From Bolinopsis microptera (Eukaryota; Ctenophora; Tentaculata; Lobata; Bolinopsidae): a stretch of 64,000 nucleotides of DNA. The stretch is taken from positions 4,094,001 through 4,158,000 of the forward strand of contig NC_087074.1 of assembly GCF_026151205.1 (NCBI RefSeq), given 5' to 3'. Below are positions 1 to 9,828 of this stretch, piece by piece. Below the pieces are notes generated by a model that made no database searches, had not been told where the DNA came from, and saw nothing but the letters and a program-made list of their open reading frames with translations. Numbering within the stretch: position 1 is the stretch's first letter; every line of letters begins with the position of its first letter. The translations under genes and the position numbers were made by a program.

Positions 1-264
1 CAAATTTCTCGTTGCCGGGCTTTTCAGTCCCATATAATGTTATTATAATATTATTACTAAACAATGGAAAATAAAACTAATCACTATAACAACTACAAAA
101 CAAAATTTTAGCAACGAGTGGACCCTTTACATACAAATTACCTGGACTGCGCCGCGCAATCAATAATAAAATCAGTAAGAATCACTTTGACATACGTTTG
201 CATGCCACTTTTTCGCCGCTCGAAGCGTAAATCCACAATATTTTCTGAATTTTTACTGGCCGCG

Positions 265-345
265 CTCACAGCCTGTCATTTCCGCCAAATCTTTATTCTT
301 TATGTTAATGAACATAATACCCTGGGTCCCTCAGGTAATGATATT
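265..345 (-). repeat. Dispersed repeat, family R3
   Basis: The stretch reads, on the minus strand, like the units at 1895-1985 and 49922-50050: a CCAGGCTATTATGTTCAT-like core, then TTAACATAA, TTTGGCGGAATGACAGGC and a tail. Here the matching block is gcctgtcatttccgccaaat followed by ttaatgaacataata. It is a short interspersed repeat with no coding capacity that I can see. The rest of 1-800 holds nothing recognisable beyond a short GGGTTAGGGTT-like patch near 680. Confidence 0.6.
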
Positions 346-799
346 TGGATACGAAACATGTATCAAAAGATGCACAATTGCCACCTTAAACTGGCATCGC
401 CCAAGCTGTGAACGAGCGTGCTAAATCCAATCAACAGTCATCTCGAGATTTATTTCTAAAAGGGCCCCCGACAGTTGAAACCAGCTTGAATCGATGTATT
501 TTCGGCTGCTGATTCCGAAACACCCCCCCATGACATAGGGGTTAAAATGAGCACCTCAACTGGGGCCGGGAGATATTTGCAAAAAACTTGTCTTGATCAC
601 GTGATAATGGACCGATAACGAAGTTGGTCCGAATTTCTCGTTTAGTGTTTAGGGTTCAGCATATGCTTTAGTTAGGATTTGGGTTAGGGTTAAGGTTGGC
701 ATCAGATTAGAGGCTATGATTTCGAATAAGTCATTTCAGGGCCACCAAAGAGAAACGTGTTTAAAAAGTCACGTGACAGTCCGAGTGTAGATTACTTGA

Positions 800-930
800 T
801 TGACGATGTCAATTCATGGCAGCTCGCGCGGCAAACAGTAGCGAGCATCTCGCCGATCTAGCCTGGAGAATGAAGAAGCTTGTGAGAAAGCCTTATTGAG
901 TGCGCGGCGCGGCACAGTAAACGCATGCGC
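800..930 (+). repeat. Dispersed repeat, family R2
   Basis: This copy contains gacgatgtcaattcatggc, ATCTCGCCGATCTAGCC and a tail with TTATTGAGTGCGCGGCGC. The same blocks recur on the minus strand at 41555-41695, 42195-42255 and 52535-52610, and partly at 2005-2095. The family is GC-rich against an AT-rich background and behaves as a short interspersed element. No tRNA-like promoter boxes were convincing. Confidence 0.6.
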
Positions 931-1224
931 TACAAAGTGTAGAGTGATTAATCATCATCCAAGCTGTGAAGGATTGACATTGTAAATTTAAACGCCTTAC
1001 ATTTGAAATATCAACAATCGTCAAGGATCCTTGGACCAAAATATCGATATTTTTATAATTATAATTGACGATGTTCAGTTCTTCGCAGCTCGGCGAGGGC
1101 CCAGTACGCATTTTTTCCGTATTAAAACGATTGCTTGCGAGAAGCATAGCCAATAATTGGTGCGCGCGCCGGTCCCGTAACACCATCGCGCTAACAAGTT
1201 TATAATCTACCAAAATTAGTTTAC

Positions 1225-1337
1225 CGGGTGGGGGGCGGAATTGGGGGGTGAGGGAGGGACTATGAGTAGGGGGGGGGGAATTGGAATGGGTGGCGGGGGG
1301 GGTGCGTGTGATGCGGGGGGGGCGAATTGGGGTACTA

Positions 1338-1373
<36 letters not shown>

Positions 1374-1522
1374 AGCAAGGAATATTGGGTGGGGGATTTT
1401 AGTGGGATTGGGGGTCGGGGGGGGGTGGACGGGGGTGCAATGTGGTATTTTGAGGGGGGGGGGGGAGCGGGGTGGGAGGGGGGGGGGGGGGGGGGGGGGG
1501 GGTGGGGGGGGGGGGGGGGGAG
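1225..1522 (+). repeat. G-rich low-complexity tract
   Basis: About 300 bases are dominated by long uninterrupted G runs, the longest around 1340-1372 and 1484-1520. Reading frames through it give only polyglycine or polyproline and are artefacts. Long G runs of this kind recur in the window (17.58, 18.30, 34.66, 46.44, 49.86, 50.47 and 58.95 kb), so they are a property of this genome or of its assembly. Confidence 0.85.
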
Positions 1523-1784
1523 CTAAGCAAAGTTCAGGCGCGCGCTTTGATATAATGCAATATAGGGGTGCACGATAAAAGTAAAATAAATTTGCTCAGA
1601 TTTTAAAATTTTTTGTACCTTTTTTTAGAGACTGTGAGAATTTTCACAATACCAAAGTTGGTCTACTTTTGTGGACAGATCAGTCAGTTTCGCCCTAGAT
1701 GCCATATTTGAGGTGCGTGGCTTTTTTGAGCCAAAATTAGCTGTAAAAGTTGCGTAGTTGACCAAATTGCCGTTGATTTTTTGT

Positions 1785-1985
1785 CGTATTATTTTGTATC
1801 ACTTCGCTGACTCCCACGTCGTTTCACTAGTGAATTACTGACGATACAGGGGGAGCCGCGCACTTCGTGCGCGGCGGGTCATACAGCGTATGACAAGGGA
1901 TCTCAGGCTATTATGTTCATGAACATAGAGCCTTGGCGGAATGACAGGCTGAGCGCCGCCCAGTAAATCTTAGGGATGATCATTT
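1785..1985 (-). repeat. Dispersed repeats R1 and R3 in tandem
   Basis: Bases 1785-1890 are an R1 copy, reverse-oriented relative to 40755-40870 and 41045-41150. They carry the palindrome GCCGCGCACTTCGTGCGCGGC flanked by a CATAC..GTATG pair and a GATACAGGGGGAGCC block. Directly behind it (1895-1985) lies an R3 copy in plus orientation. The pairing suggests composite elements or repeated insertion into the same targets. Confidence 0.6.
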
Positions 1986-2004
1986 ATCAATCTAGCTGTC
2001 ACGT

Positions 2005-2095
2005 TGATTCACGATGTCAATCCTTAACTTCACAGCTGATCGGCGAGGCCCAATGGTGCAATGTGCATCTCGCCGATCTAGCGAGAAGCATTATT
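2005..2095 (+). repeat. Dispersed repeat, family R2 (diverged)
   Basis: It shares ACGATGTCAATCC, an ATCGGCGAGGCCC block and ATCTCGCCGATCTAGCG with the other R2 copies. Between here and the end of DCDC1 (2096-2875) I see only AT-rich sequence with a short duplicated block (CGTCAAAATACCGGTGGAAA at about 2237 and 2442), and no gene. Confidence 0.5.
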
Positions 2096-2875
2096 TCAAT
2101 GATCAAAAATCTGAAATCAGAGGTCAGGAATCTGCAAAGTTGACCTTCAGCTCGCAATTTTTGAGATTCAAGCTGCAAGCAAATCGAGGATGTTTAAACT
2201 TAAAGGGTGCAGGATGTTCACTGTTCAGCTTGCCGCTCGTCAAAATACCGGTGGAAATTATTTGGTAGGCCTAAAATGCTCGTCCAGATCCAGTCTTATC
2301 CTTAAATTGAACATAACTCATCATGCTGAAGTGGCACTGAATTGTCGGAATAAAACTTGTATTGAATCGACCTCCCAGCTTGCCATTTTTGAATATTCAA
2401 AACAAATCGAGGATGTTCAAAGGATGCAGAATGTTCAGCTCGTCAAAATACCGGTGGAAATTTATCAAAATCGGAGAAAAAGTTCTGTGCTGACTCATGG
2501 CGCTTATTACATAGCTTAGACTATATCATGCTCTAGTTACAAGTTAGGGATTGGGCAATAGGGTCAATCAACTAAAAAGTAAGACTCGATTTTAAGAATC
2601 ATAAAACTTATACTTGAACACGAAACAGTTAGAATGAAGCAGTTTATATCCTATATCGACATTATACAATTCTAGTGGTTTCTACAGCAATCTTACACTC
2701 TGTACATAATAAATATAATCATAAACTCTGTTCAACACTCAAAAAACATAATCATAAGATAAAATATCAAAAATAGAAATTCTACATCAAACATCTATAA
2801 ACTATAATATCTACCTCAGTTCTCAATACGTTACTTTGCTCACATTAAGATAACTTCTAAAGAAATTAACAATTT

Positions 2876-5800
2876 CTACTTTTCATTCTCTGCTTTCCTA
2901 TGAAGCCATTTGTTTTTCTTAGAGTGTCCTTTCCTCATAAAAGCCTCTCCGGCAGATACCACGAGAGCTTGATCTCTGAATACCTCCCCCCACGACACCA
3001 CCTCGACCCCTGAGGAGGAGAAGACTTTTCTAGCTGCTACAGGCATGTTGAGACGAGAAGTAGCGGACTCCAGCAAGACGTCCAGATTATGGGCCACTAC
3101 TCGCACCGCAGCTGAGGTGAAGTCACCATTACGGGTAATGTAAAGCGGGAGAGCGTGTTTGGTGTAACCGGCAGGGAGGTGGGGAGGTCTGGATCCACCT
3201 CTAGATGTGGGTACTGACTGGAGGGACATCACATCTAGTTTGTTGAGTTCTCTGTACATCTTCGGCGTCTCTTGAGGCTGGGCATACCTTTGGGTCTTCT
3301 TGGTCGGATAAAATCCTCGCCAGCACTGACAAACAGCTCTTTGTAAGGAACTGCCACTTCATTTGAAAACTGATCTTGTGAGACTGACGTGTTAACACTA
3401 GAATCTAGGAGGCTCTGAAAGTTTGCAATTTCAGTTCCACCCGCTAAAAATATCCTAGACAGCGGTCGGCCAGCCTTCAATTCAATCAAGCACTTTCTGA
3501 GGATCTCCTCAAAACTCCTAGCTAAAAAGAGAGTACCCCGATGTTTTGGAGGTCCCGTTCCATTCAAATAACATCTCACTAATACAAGTCCCTCATTTGG
3601 ACATTCAAGCTGCAATGTCTGTCTGACAACGTCCTTGATGGACTTCAACGTAGTTTGCTGTCTAAGATCACCCAGCAACGATTCCCACAGATAGAGTGTT
3701 CCGAAAGCTTTACCCGGAACTAACCCAACCAAACCACCCAGTGCTAACAAACTACTCCTCATGTCAGGTTTGCTGCTGAGCAGTAGTACCCAACAGAACA
3801 GACAAATGTGGTGGGGTCTATTTTATCGACGGAGTACCGGTCCCTCAGGGCAGTAGCACAGGAACCACACACGTAGATGTGGGTGTTGTCGTCGGGGATT
3901 CCTGAGATTCCGGGATTCTCCATGATGTAGGTTGGTTGTTCAGCGTTGTCACTACTCGTCACAGCGTAGGTGCAGATTTTAGCTTGCAGAGCGGCATTGA
4001 GACTTTTACACAAGGGTGTTCCAGCAAACGCGGTTAGATGGCCCGTGTTCATGTCATAACTCCATTTCTGGTTGTGTCTTGCCCATTTGGCTACTTGCGT
4101 GAAGGGGGGCGCTATCTTGAGCTTGGAGCCAGCATGATCCACAGGATTGGGAGGATTTACCGAACACTGGGACACAGTTAGAGTCTGCCCGTTAGAAGAG
4201 TATATGAAACCTCGTCAATTGTCCAGCACTGATCAGGCGAGTTTCTTGTGGCCCCCGCAGCTTACATAAACCTCCGTGTCCCGTTCTAAGGATTCCAGGG
4301 ACACGAGCTCTTCACCATTAACTAGAAACAGCCGAGTGGGAGACGTTGTTAAGCCCAACATACTACCACACTTGTCTAGAAAAAGTCTGAACTCTAGTTC
4401 CGAAACTTTCTCCTGGTCGTCATGGACCACTTCTTTAGAGTGCTTGTCAAGCCAGCGTTGGGTATCTGGTTGTCTGTCTCGCTGTTTTAGTTCAATAGAC
4501 CGCCGTTTCATGGCAAGGTCTTTCTTCATGTTACTAAGATCTGGAGCAGTAACATGTCTGATTGGATCGCAACTACCGTTGTTTCTCACACCAAGTCTTA
4601 GAACTACCGGCATTGGAGTCTGTTTCTTGGGTGATTTAGACTCCTGCTGAGAAGGAGCTCTAGAAAGGAGAAGTCCCTCAACAGGCCACGAGAGTTTACC
4701 ATTCTCCGAACCATCAGAGTTTGTTGGCCAAGAAAGACACTCTTTAGCCCACTCCGGATTATCAATTTCACATAATTTCCACTGACCTAACAAAGGCGAT
4801 GTTTTCTTGTTTAAAAGCCCAACGTTGTAACTCCATTTTCTTGAGCGAGGGGAACGCAACGATAAGAGGCTCCTCCCCAGCTGGCACACCAGGAATAGTA
4901 ACCTCCTCCTCGACTGTTTTCCCTAATATATCGAACACTCCTCCCGCTGATTTCTCTGTTTGTTGTGTACTTTGTCTGATAAAACCAGTTGATTGAGTCC
5001 TGCTGATGTTAGGTACGAATATTTCAGCTGGTTCCTCCAAGCTGGTCAGATACAGTCCAGTACGTGTGCACACAAACTGACCCTCTTTTGTGCAATCCCA
5101 TGTGTGCTGACCATTAACTTGAAGGGAAACCATGAAACCCTCAATAAGATCATCACCCACCTTTCTGAATATTGAATGGTTTGAAACTCCCAAACTTAGT
5201 TTTTGGAATGCTTTCGGTTTTTAAAGTTTCTAAATTTTTTAGTGAAAAACCCAAAAAGGTTTTAAAAAACCCCAAAAGGGAAAAGATAAATTTTTGGGAA
5301 ATTTTTTTCCCCCCAAAGAACCCCTTTCCCCGTCCCCCTCTGATTTTGGGAAAAAAAGGGTGCGGGAAAAACAGTCGTTTTTTTTGATTTTTTCCCAAAA
5401 TTTTGTTAAAACGGGAAAAAAGGGGGAAAACTAAATTTTTGGGGCCCAAATTTAAAAGGGGGCGTGGGGGGCCAACCCCCCCACCCCCACAGTGGGGGAA
5501 AAAAGCCTTGTTTTTCGGGCCCCTGAACCCTTTCAAAAACCCTTTGGGGAAAAAATTTTTAATTTCCCGGAAGGGAAAGGAAAAAGGCCCTTTTCCAGAT
5601 GGGTTAAAACTTTTTTTGGGAAAAGGGATTTCCCAGTTTTTTCCATCATCCCCCAAGGGGGAAACTTTTTTAAAAACAACCAAAAAAATTTTGCCCCAAA
5701 AAAAATTGGGGGGAAAAAAATTTGTTGGACCCGGGGTCCCCCCCCCCCCGCCCTTTTAAAAAGAGGGGGTCCCAAAAAAAAAAGTTTTTTTGGTAAATTT

Positions 5801-8800
5801 TTTTGGTTTTTTAAAAGGGGAAGGGGTTTTTTCCCCCCGAAAGTTTTAAAGGGGAAAAATAAAAAATTCACCCGGTCCCCCCCCCCTTTCAAAGTTAAAT
5901 GGAAGGGTTGGTGCAAAACGTTTTTCCCTTTTTTTTGCCCCCCCCCAAAAAAAAACCCTTGCAAATGCTCCCCTTGGGGGTTAAAAAACCCCGCCCTAAA
6001 AAAAGGGGGGGGAATAGCCCCCCCCCGGGGAAAAAAATTTTCCCCAGTTTTTTTTTTAAAACCCTTCCCAAAAACCGGGAAAAAACCCTTTTTTTTGAAA
6101 AATGAAGAAAAGCGCGGCCCCCCCGCCCGGGGGGGAAAACCCCCTTAAAACAAAACCCCCTTTCCAAAACCCCGAAAAAAAAAATTTTTCCAAAAAATTT
6201 TGGGCGGGTGCCCCCCAAACCCCCCCTTTACAACCCAAAATGGTTTGGGAAAAAAAAAGGGGGGGCCCTAAAAAACCCCCCTCTTACCCTTTTTCCCCAT
6301 TTTCCCGGGTAAGGCTTTTTTTCAACCCCCTTTCCCAAGGGAAAAACCCCCCCCCCGAGATTTTTTTGTTTCCAAAAAAATTTTTTTCCCCCCCCAGGGA
6401 AAAAACCCCCCCACTTTTAAAATTTCCAAATTTTTGGGCTTTTTTCCCCCCGAAAACCTTTTAATTTTTGGCCCGTTTTTGGTCCCCCCCCCCCTTTCCA
6501 AGGGGAAAACAAAATTTAAAAGAATAACCGTTTAAAAACCCCAAAAAAACCCCCTAGAAAAAACCCGGGGAAAAACAAAAAAAAAGGGGCCCCGGGGAAA
6601 CCCAAAATTATCCCCCGCTTTTTTAATTTTTTTCCCCAATTTCCCCCCAAATTTAAAAGTTTTTTTTGGTTTAACTTTTACCCAAAGGGTTTTTTTTTTT
6701 TTTTAAATTTTTAAAAAATTACAGATGTTGAAATAAAAAATTAAAATTTAAAGAAAAGGGCCCCCAAAACTGTTGTTTTTTTCCATTTCCCCCCTTTTTA
6801 GCCGATTCCCGAAAATTTATCGGGGGAGAAAACCCCGAAAAAAACCCCCGAGAAAAATTTTTCCCTTTTGTGCCATTTTAAAAACCAACCTTACCACCCC
6901 CCCCAAAAAATTCCCCTTTTAAAACGGGGGCCCCCAAAAAACCCTATTTGGGTTTTAAAAAAGGGGGTTTTTTTTGGGTTTAAAAATTAAGGGCCTAACA
7001 TTTTTTTTGGTTTGTTTTCTCCCCCCCAAAGGGTTTTATCAAAAACCCTTTCCCTTTTAAAATTTCACCCAACCAAAACCCGCTATCTTTTTTATTTCTT
7101 TGGGCCCAATGTTTTATTTTTTACCCCTAAAAACCTTTCCCCCCCCCCCTTAACCTCCCCCCCCCTAAAACCCACATTTTTCCCAAAAGGGATTTTTAAA
7201 CCCGAAAAAAAACCCCCTCTTAAAATTTTCCCCGGGGGGGTTTGGCCCTTCCCCGGGGGTTTTTTTAAATTTTTCCCCTTTGAAAAATAAAATTTAAAAA
7301 GTTTTTTTTTCCCCCCATCCGACCCGGGTTTGGGGGAAAAAATTCCCCTGAAAAAAAATGTAAAAAACCCCCTTTTGAAACTTTTTGGGCCAAAATAAAC
7401 AATATAAAATTTTAAAATTTTTGGCCCCAACAAAAAAAAAAAGGGAACCGGGGTTTTTTCCCCTTTCCAAAAAACCCAAATTCATAACAAAAAACAATAA
7501 ATTAATAAAACCCATGTTTCCTGAAAAGATAACTGGTCAAGAATTTCATAAAAATGTGTTTACCTTAGCAAGTTTATCTTGGCACAAGTTCAACTCCTTC
7601 TTCAGAGCTTTGTGCTCCTGTTTGCACCAGTTGTAAGCTCCAAGAAATGAGAATGTCTCATTACCGCGTGATGCCCACAGTGGCCCTTTTATGTGACAAT
7701 TTGACAAAACGTGTGGTACTGGCTCACCCTGAAAACAGAGAGATATAGATGGTCAACTTTTAAGTACTTTCTGATTAGTGGACAGTGGTGCCCCCTGATA
7801 GCGTTAAATTAAGTTTTCAGTTTCGTCACTATACAAAATGATTTTATTCATATCGAATAATTCGCAATATGTTTAATCCAAATGTTAAAGAAAAGATTAC
7901 TCTAAAAAACGAAGCACTCCAGTAAAACTGCGTACCTCAATAAGTTTAGTGCCTTCAACAGTAAACAAACTGCTAACAGAGAATCCCAGTACATTAGTAG
8001 TATCATTCAACATGTTCTTCAAACTTCCCTCTGTCACAGCAACGGAGCCTGCTTTGCGGTGCTCTCCGTTCTTAAACACTAACACACGCTGCTTCCGGTT
8101 CTCTACCAGTTTCTGCATTCTTGCGGACAGGTTGGGTTTGGTGGTTCGTTTAGGTCGGGCTCCTGAAACCTGGATACCGTCCTTTGTCCACATTATCTGG
8201 TTTGGGTGCTGTTATGTTTGAGTAATTTGGCTCATGATTGGCTGGGAACTCCAGCTATCCAGCTGTTTTAGGCGTGGGGTTAGCCCAAATATCGACTAAT
8301 ATCGATATTAGTCACCTCAAGTCGCCCATGTGCCTGACCCCACGCCTTGTTTTCAGAAATACCTCTCTAAAACTGACAGTAAAAGATTTTGACAAATGAA
8401 AGTAACGTTACGATAATCTCTGTTAATTTTAAAATAAACCTTAGGTTTAGAAGCACGTGCTGGTTGAGCTGTAGTAGGATCGTACACGTAAATGTGACAG
8501 TTATGTGGGAGTAGATGGTAGAGCTCGCTCGTCAGGGCTGTACCGTCACTCGTGTACAGATGATGAGAGTGTGACTTCTCTATCAGCTCACTTAGGGTAT
8601 TATACACGTGTTATTTCATCACTTACAGCTTTACAGTTTAATAATTTTATGTATAGGTACCAGAACACTAGATAAGTACACGTTTGCATAATATTCTTTG
8701 AAACAATTATATGTATTTGGTTGATTGAACAGCAATTAAAGTCACAAAGTAGTAAATCATGTCACAGAGTATAATCATGTAACTCACGAAAAAGAGTGTG

Positions 8801-9488
8801 TGACGAGATGTTTAGATTGGTCGGGTGCGGTGAATTTGATTACTCTTTTCACTATTTTCTTTGAAGGAAAATGTTTTCCTGGGTGTCCCTAGGGAGAGAT
8901 TATGAAATGATGCCAAATTCTAGCAACGAAAAATAAACCACAGCAAAACCTCTGTACCCTCTGAATATTGAATAACGCGAGCAAAAATTGTCTTCAAAAC
9001 CTTATTATGGTGGGGGCTGACTGTACAATGTTTTTATGACAAAGTTAATAAAGTATATTATAAAATATAAAGCTACCAGGACTTAAGAATTAAAGTACCT
9101 GAACATTAGCAGAATACACGGATAGTTGAGAAGAGTTTATTGATGTAGCTGACCCGTAACTCTTAGTGCTCATATTACTACCACTCTTCTTAACACTACA
9201 TGAAGTTTTAGGTCTGACCTCCTGTTTCTCCCTACTTGCTGGCCGCACAGCACTACGTGGGCGCTGTGCACTACTCGGCCTCTGTGCGCTCCCTGGTCTC
9301 TGCGCACTGCCCGGCCTACTGCCTGTATGTTTCCCAGCACCGAGCCGCACGGCGCTACGTGCGCGCTGAGAAGCGGACGTCTCATAAGGTGAGCGCGGGG
9401 GTAAGTTCTTCTTCTTTCTGTTGAGGATGCCATCTAGGTACTCTGATACAATGCTCTCTTCTAGTGTGGTGCACCATGTTCGAGACAT
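2876..9488 (-). CDS. DCDC1: DCDC1-like doublecortin-domain protein (broken by bad sequence)
   Basis: Multi-exon minus-strand gene resembling doublecortin domain-containing protein 1, a microtubule-associated protein linked to cilia, mitosis and trafficking. Exons seen: 9099-9488 (ATG, Ser/Arg-rich), about 8440-8590 (half a DCX domain), 7936-8196 (second DCX domain, RVLVFKNG core) and 7564-7728 (GPLWASRG motif), all with GT-AG borders and matching phases. The C-terminal portion lies at 5190-2876. It has beta-trefoil-like repeats (KWSYN and KWSYDMNTGHL), a DCX domain ending TEVYVSCGG, another ending KELFVSAGEDF and a last one ending LVVSAGEAFM. The middle is lost in the corrupted block 5195-7515. 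Reading frame changes near 4835, 4208, 3770 and 3245. At 4835 (A run) and 4208 (G run) a single-base homopolymer correction rejoins the frame, which points to sequence error more than a pseudogene. The part of DCX domain 1 encoded between 8600 and 9098 was not found. Identification rests on remembered similarity to the human protein. Confidence 0.8.
5195..7515. other. Homopolymer-smeared segment, probable assembly artefact
   Basis: For about 2.3 kb nearly every base sits in a run of 3-8 identical bases (aaaa, cccc, gggg, tttt), unlike the sequence on either side. The change is abrupt at both edges: normal sequence ends near 5215 and resumes near 7480. The overlapping open frames across it are low-complexity and meaningless. 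It replaces the middle of the DCDC1 gene, where roughly 400-500 codons would be expected. I read it as uncorrected low-quality read sequence, not biology. Confidence 0.8.
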
Positions 9489-9828
9489 ACACTATCATTA
9501 CAGGGGTGTTAGGTTTATATGGTGCTCCTTTATTAAGATAAAAAATGCTTCTAAAGAAACACTCAGATGCGTTTCCATAATCAGAACAATTTCAGCGTTA
9601 TCATCTTCTGCCAATAACTCACAGGTTGAACGGTAAAAAGGAAGCAAATTCGTCATTAGTTGTCAAAAAGTCAATCACTGTACTGGTACAAAAGTTTTAA
9701 TAGCAATAACTAACAGTTATTTCACTGTTACTTAAATTTCAAATATTATATCACGTCAAAAATTCCTGTTAAAAACAATTTAATGTAAAATGTAAAATAT
9801 AATTATTAAAAATATTAAATCGTTAAAA

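Noticed and set aside
640-705. GGGTTAGGGTT-like patch as an interstitial telomere
   Set aside because: Only a few degenerate TTAGGG-like units, too short to call.
1281-1526. Polyglycine open frame and the opposing polyproline frame at 893-1378
   Set aside because: They are translation of poly-G runs.
5153-7636. Many overlapping Lys/Phe/Pro-rich open frames on both strands
   Set aside because: They come from the homopolymer-smeared block and have no sequence complexity or homology.
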